From positions 35,219,724-35,283,723 of the forward strand of contig NC_092463.1 in the NCBI RefSeq assembly GCF_047495875.1: 64,000 bases of DNA, in the 5' to 3' direction. Shown in pieces: positions 36,631 through 47,650 of the stretch. The position numbers and the translations under genes were made by a program. Positions within the stretch are counted from its first letter, which is position 1. Every line of letters starts with the position of its first letter. The notes under the pieces are model-generated. The model was not told where the DNA came from. It saw nothing but the letters and a program-made list of their open reading frames with translations, and made no database searches. Source of the DNA: Pithys albifrons albifrons (taxonomy: Eukaryota; Chordata; Aves; Passeriformes; Thamnophilidae).

Positions 36631-37415
36631 AAGGGAGGGCAGGGACAGGTGACATTACAGTGGAGGTCTGCTACAGATCGCCCAACCAGGAAGACTTAAG
36701 TCGATGAAGACCTCTGTAGAGATATAGGGGCAGCCTTGTGTTCACAAGCCTTGGTCTTGTTGGGAGACTAACCATCCCCTTATCTGTTGAAGGAACAACA
36801 CAATATGGCATAGGTGGTTCAGGAGATTCCTGGAATATGTTGATAACTTCTCTGGAAAGCCAACCCCATCCTGGGCTGCATCAAGAGAGGCATGACCAGC
36901 AGGTCAAGGGAGGTGATTCTCCCCTCGATTCTGCTCTCCTGAGACCCACATGGAGTAGTGTGTCCAGCTCTGGGCCCCCCAACATAATAGAGTGAATCCA
37001 GAGAAGGGCTACAGAGATGATCACAGGGCTGGAGCACCTCTCTTATGAAGACAGGCTCAGAGAGCTGTTCTGCCTGGAGAAGTCTGTGGGGAGACCTTTG
37101 CAGTCTGTCAGTACCTAGAAGGGACTACAAGAGAGCTAGAGAGGAACTTTTTACAAGAGCACATAGTGCTAGGACAAGGGGGAATGGCTTTAAACTGAAA
37201 GAGGATAGGTTTGGGATAGATACTAGGAAGAAATTCTTTATTGTGAGGTTGCTAAACCACTGAAACAGGTTACTCAGGCTGTGGATGCTCCATCTCTGGA
37301 AGTTCTCAAGGCCATGCTGGATGGTGCTCTGAGCAACCTGGTCTAGTGGCAGGTGTCCCTGCCCATGGATGATGTTTGAAGTCCCTTCAACCCAAACCAC
37401 TCTGTGATTCTGTGA
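36631..37415 (+). mobile_element. Older (host) CR1, 3' segment
   Basis: Begins with the CR1 endonuclease sequence missing upstream (GRAGTGDITVEVCYRSPNQE). It decays with stops to a RRFLE-like block (about 36820-36835), then at about 36850 jumps to the RT C-terminus (ANPILGCIKRGMTSRSREVI). So it carries an internal deletion, or two old fragments abut. The 3' UTR ends in 'cactctgtgattctgtga' at about 37415. Several stops and frameshifts make it older than the inserted copy. Confidence 0.8.
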
Positions 37416-37594
37416 ATAGCTCTTGGTTAGTACCTTTTCATGTCAGACTGGAATAAGGACAGTTGTCTTAAAAGGGATGACAGAAAATGAATTTAAATTA
37501 AAGACCACAATCTTTTAAGAGATCAGACTAGATGTGGCAAAAAATTGGAACATCTGATGTTCTGTACCTGCATTTGTCATGTAGTGGTGAGCAG

Positions 37595-37745
37595 GTCATA
37601 CTCTCCATTCCGGTTTCCCTGTTTCTAATATGGGACTAATACTTAACTATCTCACAAGGGTGTTGTGAGGCGTAATTAATACAAGTTTTTGTAAAATGCT
37701 TTGAAAATATAAGTTTGTGTGTGCTAGTTATTACTGTTGTTTTTT
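37595..37745 (+). repeat. MIR / CORE-SINE-like relic
   Basis: The run 'ccggtttccctgtttctaat', 'atgggactaatacttaacta', then 'tctcacaagggtgttgtgag', then 'ttgtaaaatgctttgaaaat' and a 'ttattactgttg' end follows block by block the 3' half of the ancient amniote MIR-type SINE, plus strand. Moderately diverged. Family assignment is from memory of the consensus, not a search. Confidence 0.6.
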
Positions 37746-40700
37746 TAAATGTGCTGTTGTCTCACTTTTTTAATTATTCATGTTTTTTTTGTCTGGTGCT
37801 AGACCTTAGTTAAATATAAATTTTTAAAAATACGTACTCCTTTCTGTAAAATCCCTCTTGATGATTTTGATTGCATGAGATGAGTGTTCTTCTACTGAAT
37901 GATGAAGCTCTGCTCAACTTTTATATGCCTCTGTAAAGAAGTTTCAGTAAAACCTATATCTAACTTCACAATACTGTGTATAGCACAGTTGACCCACATT
38001 TTATTATAACATTGTGGGAGAATCCTGGACCTGCTGTGATCATGGCTGAAACTCTCCCCTATCAGATAATTCAAGAAATTTCACAGGCCAGGGGTGAAAA
38101 TCCTGTTTGTAGCAAAGACTGTTTGAGATAAGTAGGAGCTGTGGAGAAATGGTACATTAATGTCATCCCAGAGGAGCTGCAAGAGCAGCATGAGGAATCA
38201 AAGATTCATGATAAATACTACTTATCACAGAGCTGCAAATGAGACCATTTTCATTATAAGGGCAATCTTATTTCTTTCCTGTACCACTGACAGGTCTTAA
38301 CAAAAACTCATCTAGCCAAATGTGGTTTGTTTCTGTGCTCATTCACACTGCTGATTATAATCTCAGCAAGAACCTCCTGCCTACAGCAGCAGCTTGGATG
38401 TAACTATTTCCCTCTAAAGCATTTTAAGCATGTGTTCAGATACTGCTATGTCCTGTCTCCATCTGAGCAAGGTGCTGAGAGCCCTTTGAATGGCTCAGAA
38501 ACTCCTTTTCAGTCATCAGAAATACAAGTTGTCCATCTCACCTCTTTGTTCTGCTTTGTATTTTCTCCCTTTGTTCTGATGTAGGAACTCCATATAAAAC
38601 TGGTCTGTTTAATGGAACTGATAGGCTGACCACAGGGTCAGGATCTTTTCTGTTTGCTGAGGCAGGGAAATAATATTGAGACAAGAACTGGACTACGGAT
38701 TCTCTTTTAAGGAGCCAGAGGTATCACTGAAAAGGGTTTTTTTTCCAAATCACTTGTTCAGAAATAGAAACTGGCAAGGAAAACTTCCTTCAAAAATATT
38801 TTCTAAACTAATATTCTTTGTTGTTTGATCTCTAGTTAAAGTTTGATAACTAATATTCCTTGTTATTTGATATCCTTATCTTACATCATTTTAAGTCAAT
38901 CTAAAAGAGAGGAAGCAATATATTTGCTGAGCATAAATAGATTATTTTTGTATTATGATTTTACATTTTCTATCAGTCTATAGATAAAACTTCCTTGTAT
39001 GTCTTCATTTCTAATTGTTACATTCTGTAAAAATTTATCCTTTTACCAGACATACCACTTCTGAAGCTCTTTTTTTCTTTCTTGCATGTCTGCCTTTTCT
39101 CTTTTTTCCCTTTACCTTGTGCAATCCTTACAAGTGCATAATTCCTTACAGTAACACCTGGACCTCACCCTCTGAGATTCCCTTCCAGTGCCTTCCCCTG
39201 ATCTGTATGTCAGAGATAGCTGTGGAAGAGCCTCTGCTGGCAGCAATACTGTACTTCTAAGCAATGTGATAGTAAGTTTGCTCAGGTGTGTTTGAATAAT
39301 GTATTCAGGTGCTGTCCTTGGCCTGGTCATGTTTGTCAGTCATGATGGCTACATATCTCCACTTTTTTTCCAGTAAAAACTTAGCTTTTTCCCAATCTGA
39401 GCATTCATTTAGGTTGCCCCAAGTATTTTACCTTACTAGGACCCTCCTGCACTTAACCATGCACATCCATTTTGTCTGTGGAGGGAAAGAATTGCAATGC
39501 CTCTCTGTATGGGTTGGCTTTCACAGCATGGGATTTTTCTTTCTGTTGCTTGTCACTTCATTTGTTTGTCCAAGACAGACTGCCAGAGATGGGGGAAAGA
39601 AATTTTCCTTTTTGCCTGGTGCTTTGTGCCACCTGCCTCAAACTGGTTCTTTCAGGTTATTGTGGGAGCAGATTCCAGCTGCTGAGATCCCCAGTCCTGT
39701 CTTGGCTTATGAATTCCCTGCAGGACTGACCTCCATGTGTTTTGCCCATGTGAAACAGGTGTGCTTCTGTCAGAATATGACTGGGTACCAGTTTCCAGAG
39801 GCAGTTCTCTGGAGTGGGAGTAGCAGCAGCCACTGTGGCAGGTTAACTTCCCTTCTCCCATGGGCTACAAACCAATTTTTGTCTTCCCAAACACTACAGA
39901 TTGTGTTTTTTGTGATTTTTCAGTATCTTGGACCTTATTGCAAGGTGCAGGAATTACCAGATGAGCAGCATTTTTGGTTGTCTGTCTGTTGGAGGTGCAG
40001 TAAGTGCTGCATTTTTGAGCAGATCATACATGACATGTTAATTATGCTGCTGACAGACTTGGCATTTGGAGTGCCTTGGTTTTCCTCCTTTGACAGTCTT
40101 TAAAGGTCCCAGCTGTCACATGTGTGACTGACAGGACTGAAGACAACATATCCCTGTGGACTTCTTGCATTTTTCTCTGTTTGGTATTCAGTAATGGTAG
40201 GGATGGGAAACTCTCTTCCTGTTGCATTTCTATTGCTCCAGCTCCTATGGGACTATCTGAACTCTGCTTTATCTGTAACATGGGTTTGGGTGGAGTTTTT
40301 CAGTGAAGGCAATGTGGTTAGCCTTGAGAAGTACCTCATTGTCTTGGCCCTGTGCTTAAGTGCCTTTGAGGAATGGGGTCTTTTGCACAGTGGAGGTAGC
40401 CTCTCTAATGAGGAGTCACCAAGAGCCCTTCCCAGTCCGCAGTGTTCTGTACTGATTTAGAGGCACCTCTAGTCTGAACCCTATCACTGCCCCTTGATCT
40501 CCTTTTTCCATTGGGCCTCCTCAGTAGCCTGGACCTATATGATCTTCATTCCCACAGGCTAACACATACTGCCATCCCCTTGGTGTTCTTTTGGAGAATA
40601 TGCCATTTTAAAGTCCTTTCTCTCTTTTCAAGTAGCATGTTACTGATATAAGGACTTTTCCTCACTGTCAGGGGTACAGTGTTCTGGAGAAAGGCAAAGG

Positions 40701-43700
40701 CAGTTTGAGGTAAGTGCAAAGAAGGCATGTCCAGCTTTCTCTGGAAGTTATTAAAGGAGCCACAGCATACCCCTTTGTGTTAGATCTGCATCAAGGGAGT
40801 TTTGTTAAATGCTTTTACAGGTGAAGAGACTAATGCAAATGAGCCAACATGGTTAAGCTTAGTAGAGGAAACAAAAGCCAAATAAACATGTATGGAACAC
40901 AATTTCTCATATTCAAAACAGATTCCTCTATCACTGTGAATTCCACCATGAAGAGCAGGCAGCTCTGGCAAGGGTTTTCTGCGCCAAGGTTAGTGCTGCA
41001 TCCTCTCTTGCCACTTAACTGCAACAGAGCTTGTTTCTGTCTTGAATTAGCCAGTGTGATGCTAGTGGTCTCAGTGGTGTTGGTCTCCAGGAAACAGAGC
41101 CAAACCATCCTTCTTTTATTACTTTTCTTTGTGAGCTACTGTATAAGTTCAGCATTGAGATGGGGGGAGTAAAGAGAACAGAAAAAAAAGATGGAGGCTT
41201 TTACTGTAAAATAGAGATGTCATCTTCAGATAACAAGGCATTTCCTTATACAGGAAAAACTCTAGGTTCAGTTATAGATAATAGAAAATATGAGTTCTAT
41301 CTTTCTTAAAAAAATTGAAAGATTGTGCAGTGGTTAAGGAGCAAAAAAGAGAAGGCATTTATATATCTTAACATGAATGCGACAGGTATGGGGAAAAAGA
41401 TACTAGGCAGCTGTTGGGAATGCAGGCCTAAGAGAAAAACTGCCTGTCCAAACTCCCTTTCCAAAAATGTGCTGCTCTGAGAAGCTACTTCCCATTGTAG
41501 CATGCTCTACATGGATTGGACATGTATTTATTTAACTATGATTAACGGCAAGTCCTTTCCAATTGATTGTCCCTTGAAAAATGTCAGACAGTACTTTGCA
41601 TCAGCTGAGATCTGCCAGTTGCTTTTCCTTTTTCCTCTGTGCCATGACTCTGTCCAGGACTTCTAGTCGTAAATAAAAGCAGTGAGACTGACTGCTGGGG
41701 CGTGTGAAAATATGAGTAGGACTTCCTTTCAGTGTACTATAAATAAAAAAATCATTATCCCTACTTGCCTAGCAAAGGCTATGGAGAGTTCAAATCTGAG
41801 CTATAAGTAAGTGTGTATAGATTTATGTCACATTTTTGCTATTCAGATAATGTTTTCCATATGTTTTAAAAGCATTACACTATCTTCTGTCCTCCTCTGG
41901 TTCTCCTGTGATATATGAGTAGCAATACTAGATGTTGTTCAGCTGCATGTCTTAAAGCACTGTGCTGATGTTTTAGAGACCAGCTCCATTTTACAAATAT
42001 TTTCCCCACACTAGAAAAAGGTTGGTCCAAGCAGTAAAAGCAGAAATAATAAATTCTTACAGAGCTATGGAAAATATTAGACTAGACTGCCTGTCTCTTG
42101 ATGAATTGCTTACAGGCGGAAAACAGCCTTCAAGCGCATTTTGTGCACCATAGGTGATGCTGAGTGTTAGACCCTCAAGAATACCCAAATAGCCTTTTTT
42201 TCTCTGCCTTGCAAATGGGCATTGGGGCTCCTAAAGCTGCTGGACTCTGGTGCCATTAGCTCCATGCTCCCAGTTCTGCTTCACTGCTTTCAAGGTTTCC
42301 AGTCTATGGTGAAACACTGGAGCACATAAGGCCTGCTGCAATATTGGACAAAGATGCCAGCAGGTGAGGTAAATAGAGGTAGATAAATGTAAGAGCTAAA
42401 ACAGGTGAGTTACCTATATTTTACTCAATTAGAATAATCACCAGTTAAAACCAGAAAGGCTTCTTGCTAGTTACCATCCTTCTATTCGATGTGTTTTGCT
42501 GCCAGTTGTGGCTTAGTCAGTGGGTTCATAGCAAAAGCTTATTGCTCATGATGGGCTGCAGTAGGGGACAAGAAAGAGAAGTTGTCATAGCTAGTGGGTT
42601 TCCACTTGGGTCATAACCTCAATTGTCTCTCAGCCTGCCTTGCCCTAACCTGGGAGAGAAAGATGCTGAGGGAAGCCTGAATGGGGGGATTTTTGTGCTC
42701 TGCTTTCTAGTCTAGCTAGGACAGGAGGCTATGCACTTAAATGTCAACAAAGGATATGTGCTAGTCACAAAGAAAAGCTTCCTTAGGATATTTGTTGCTT
42801 CATGACACAGGTCACATTGCTTTCCTATAAGCACACTGAGTGGCTCCCCAGCTGCAAACCATCTGTGCTGCCCACTGACAAATCTGGAGGTGATAAAAAC
42901 TAAAGTATTTTAGCTATCTGTCCATAGACATTCTGCTCTCCTAGGTGCTATGTGCCCTTCAGTCACCTGCTGCCAAGACAGACATGCAGAGCTTCTCTGA
43001 ACTACTTTAATTAATATGTGCCTGCTCTAGATTTTTATAGCTCTTTTAAAAGTAGTTCTAAGTGATATCTCAGAGACAGGTTTTATATCACTCACTGCTG
43101 TGAAGCTTGCCATTGCCGCTGCTGAGGAGGTGACCTTGGCACATGTTCTCTCCCCTTTGCTCCTCACACTATGTGTTAGCATCACACTTTGTGCTTCCAG
43201 TCAAATGTTTCAAAAAGGAGACAGAAGCCAAATGAGGATAATTTTTTTTAATGCAACATAGTAGATTTCCCAGAGTCCCATGTCCCTTGAGAAGAATTAC
43301 AAAACCAGACCTCCAGACCTAAACAAACTTTGTGTTGCCAAGTAAGTGCTCACTTTTTTATATCTCAGAACTTCACTTAGGGGAGACAATGGAGTCAGTA
43401 ACCTCACTGTCCTTATTTTTCTATAAAATCCCTGTGAGTTTATTGGGGTGATTTTTTTTTATTTTCCCCTGAGAAATTCAATGGAACTGCTGTACAAAGA
43501 AACAAATTGTGCTGGAATCAAGATAGGAATTACATGGCAGTAAAACCAGCATGATTTTTCTCACTTCTATCCTTAACAAAGATGAAGGGGAAAGCCTGAA
43601 AAACACAATCAACTTGAAGGCAATTCCAAAAGTCATGGGGTGCTTTGTGGTAAGCACACTGCAAAAAAAATTACCCCATATAATCCTTGAGGATAGAGAT

Positions 43701-46240
43701 GTAGGAATTGCTGTGCTGGACTGAAGCTGAAGTCTAGTTAGTTCAAGACAAGTTCTTTGACCTTAATAGCAGCAAGAATTTGGTTCTCCCTAGATAGTTT
43801 GTTTTTCACACTTCGTGTTTCCAGGGTGAAAACTGATATTTCCTGTGGTAAAGAGAGCTAGGCATAATTTTTCTAGCAAGCCTCCTATAGCCAAGATATG
43901 TGGCAGTGCCTGCTTTGCTTAGACTGAGCTGTATGGTCAGCAGAATTTAATTTCACCTTCCCCTCTAAACATCTGGCAGTGACTCTCAGTGACTGCCATT
44001 TAAAGTGACTGCATGTTTTTCTACCAACACTAATTCCCAAACTGCATTTAGGGTTTGAAAAGAGGGAAGAAAGAACCTGATTGATACAATACTGCTTCAG
44101 TTTGCTTCAGAAAGGCTCTTGCACGGAGGACTGTCAGTTAGTTAACCGCATTTTATGAAGAAGAACTTCACAGTCTTCACACAGAGTCTTCTTTGAAGCA
44201 CTCTATTCTCTAGCTGGCTATTCATTTTTTAAGGATGGGAGATGCAGGGAGTAACGGTAAATGTACTGAGAGTATCTGTGGAATGAAACACTGGTGGTCA
44301 GGCAGATTGGTGGTAACAAGCAATGTCACATGTTTTAACTCTAAACATTCGATGCTCTAGGTGCGCTGGTTTGATAAGGAAAAAAGGGCTTCTCCACCCT
44401 CCTTCCTGTATTTGTCAGTGGATTGTGGTGATAGTGACATAAGACATTATTGAACACTGTCAAAAACACATAACTGGACTTCCCAATTACAGTGTATGGC
44501 AGAGGAGTAGAAACTCCCTCTATGCATGTGTGCTAGCCTTGCTGCTCTGCGGATTTGATGTACAGGAGACAAGGAATTAAAGATGCCTTTGTCATCCTTA
44601 TTGCCCCTGCTGATTCTGCCTGCCTATCAACAGCTGCACTGTGCCAACAATACCCTTGTAAGGTAGCTTGATGATGCACCAGTTGTGGAGTTATGGAGGT
44701 GGACAGTAGTGGTAAGGATGATGAGCAGGTATCATTTGTTCAGGCTTGAGGACCACCATACCTGTGTCTTCAGCAGCAAATACTTAAATGTCAGTGGTCC
44801 TTACTAGTTATGACTATTAATGCCCACTGAGATGCATCAAGCGATCTATTTTCTAAGCCAGTATAGACTGTCTGAAACGACTTTTTGGATGTATTTGTCT
44901 CTGTTGGGATAGCCAAAAATTTAGACCTTGCTTGCATAGTGTTATTATTTTGATTAGAGGTGGATTTTTGGATGGTCTTTTTGTTTATCTAACTGAAATT
45001 TGATCTGATGCTGTCAAGGGGTGTGCAAAAGGCCTGTTATATGTTTAAAGCTCATTTCCCTGGAAATGTAGTGCTATTAACACCTCAAATCCAGCAGCTG
45101 TGTGCATTGTGAAGGAGCTGCACTGATTTAATGCTATCAGTATATTAAAGCAGCATTTTACTTGTGTATCAACAAGTTCCTCTCTAACAGTGAATAAATT
45201 ACCTTTTTCTGACAAAAGAGAATAAAAGGCATTAAATCTGAGTGTCTCACCTCAGGCTCCAGGGTAGGTGCATTTATGCAGCCTGGACCCCTGCTGCAAG
45301 CTAGCAAACTGGTACAAAGGAGCCTGCTGAGGAATTGGGCACTGGACTGTCACTGAACTGAGATGAAAAGTTGTCACAGCACCAGGGACCAGTCTGCTCA
45401 GGAGCAAAGGAGTAAGAGGCAGAACCAGAGAATGGAACTCATATGCTTCTCACTTCAGTCATTGCAGACCTCACAATTTCACCTTTTCCTCCTGTTCCCT
45501 GTTAATTTCATACCAAGGAGACCCAAACCCACACACAATGAATGAAGGAAATGCATCACTGCTCCTCCAGACAGCTCCCACGGGGAAGTTTGTTCTTGTC
45601 ACTTGTAAAACCTGAAGTCCTTAGAAAGGGCTGCTGATGTAGCTGAGTTTGTGCTCCAGCAGGTGCCGTGGGTGGTAGGGCATTGCACCTCAGTGCAGGG
45701 CAGCTGGAAACAGTCTAATAGGGCTGGAAAAAATTACTCCCAAATGCATGAATGTGCACAGTCTGCCTGAGTTCAGTCTGTGGAAGGCAGTGCCAGGTCG
45801 CTGGTTCCAATGTTTTATTGGTGAAAGAAATGCATCTGAGTCAAAAATTAATTCCAAATTTTGTTATACTGTAGTGGCTGGAGGTCTAGCTGTGGATGGA
45901 AATTAAGGTAAGCCCCAACTCACAACGAATGGGCAATGACCCATTGAGGGGTACTCTGTTATCCTAGGAGAAGGATATATCCACAAGTGTGAAAAGACTG
46001 GACTCAGACAATCCAGGTGTTGGCAGGGTGCACATCTGCCACCTCAGGCTAAGAGCTGGGTGTAGTTTCTCTGTCCTTACACAAATTACTCAGCTGTGCC
46101 AACTCTGCTGGGGAGGCATCAGGACAATTCACACACGTGGCCTGAAGATATTAATCTCCGCCGATGGCCATAATGGATCCATCTGTGCTGACTTAATTGG
46201 CAGCCATAACATCTTAGAAGGTGTCAAAGACCCTTGAAAT
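37746..46240. other. Intergenic DNA between EXD2 and GALNT16, first part
   Basis: About 8.5 kb of AT-rich sequence without a recognisable gene. Contents: an imperfect tandem duplication at about 38804-38877 and an unusually long but unsupported open frame at 39309-40103. No exon, RNA gene or named repeat was recognised. Confidence 0.5.
38804..38877. repeat. Short imperfect tandem duplication
   Basis: Two copies of about 30 bp (CTAATATTC-TTGTT-TTTGAT core), about 43 bp apart. AT-rich, of no evident function. Confidence 0.5.
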
Positions 46241-47650
46241 GTCCCGTGATCCAGTATAATCATCCAGTGAAGAACTCCCTGCCCCAGGGGAGGTACCGCG
46301 TAGCCTCAGCCCAGTAAAAGACCACATTTGGACTTCACTCGGCAGATTGAGGGTCTCCTTCCCTCACTCCATGGAACCTGTTCCATCCGGAGCTTCTACC
46401 ACCGCCTCGGCGGAACAGGACTACAACCACTGTCGAGGTGCAGCGAACAGGTCTCCTCGCTGGATCGGGCGGTGTCCGTGGGTCCCTGCGGTCGGCTGGG
46501 GTGCGCAGCCCTGCTCCGACTGCCTGTGCCGGCACTGCCGCCTCACCCAGCACTGACCCCCAACCATTCCTGCCAGGAATGGCCGGCCGCCAGCTCGTTT
46601 GGTCCGATGGGCGGGAACCTGGGATTTTTCTGGTTAGCCTAACCCAGTTTTATCAGTACTGCTATTTAGTATTCTTCTTACAGCCGGGCGTATTTGATTC
46701 TCTCTGTATTAGAGAGAACCAGTTCAATAATCGGAGGGAGGAGACTTCGGTCCGAGGTCTCTGCCCCTCCAAATTGTCTCCAATCGAGACACTCTCACAT
46801 AGGACCCCAGATTCACCAAGTGTTTGTAAGACATTTTGTTCTGCTTTATCAGCACTAAAAGCAGTCCACCTTCTGTTGTCCCTCTTCTTCCTCATCATAG
46901 AAATAATGTTCACTCTGAATTAGACTCTTTCCTCTTTCCAGCAGGCTTGTTCGGAAGCAGCCAGGGCAGGGCTGAGTGTTCCTGCGAGAGGAACAGCCTT
47001 CCGGATTTTACCTGCAATGCATGGGACACCTGACAGGAATTCCTCGCTTTCCCCAAAATCTCTCCTCTGGTGAGCAGTCTGTGAGAAAAGTTCTCCATTT
47101 ATTGAATTTTACAAGAATAACAAAGTCTGTGAAACAAAGAAAATTAACAATCAGAAAGGTTTACTTAGAAACACGTGTTGTGGTGCCCTGGCTAATCCCA
47201 ATCCCCAAAGCACACCTCCGAAATTAAATTTCCCTCTTTTAAAGGCTTTTAAATCCCACCCCAAACGTAACAGAAAGGGCATTCCCTCGCCTCTGGTTGG
47301 TTATGTTATGTTAAAAGGCAGAGTCTTTATTAAAATGGCAGCCTCGTGGCTGCCACATGAGTGGGGGGTTTTTCTTCATTTACATACATTTTGCAATACC
47401 TGATCCCCAATTGCATATTTCCCTGGTACCTGCCAAGACATGTTTCAGGAACCTTACAACTTCGTGATACCCCTATAGGTTAGTAAAAAAAGAAAAACCC
47501 TTTAAAATGCATGCATTTCCTTTTTTTTTTTTTGTTAGTAACTCTTGGTTAATCCATTTGCTTGGAAAAAAACATTTATTTATTTCTCATAAGTCTCTTG
47601 TTGCACCTCCCTTTGAGACTCTGTGAGGCTGGATCTTGATTCTTTAATTT
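46240..47650 (-). mobile_element. Probable LTR-retroelement remnant with a CpG-rich patch
   Basis: Read on the minus strand, 47612 down to about 47000 looks like an LTR. A purine run (CTCAAAGGGAGG) sits next to a TG start at about 47611. TTTAAA-type boxes follow at about 47243-47255, and AATAAA on the minus strand at about 47097-47102. Beyond it (46260-46640) lies a CpG-rich stretch quite unlike its AT-rich surroundings, as in some retroelement leaders. I could not place a primer-binding site, a target duplication or any gag, pol or env motif. Family unknown. An orphan CpG island next to an unrelated repeat is the main alternative. Confidence 0.33.
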
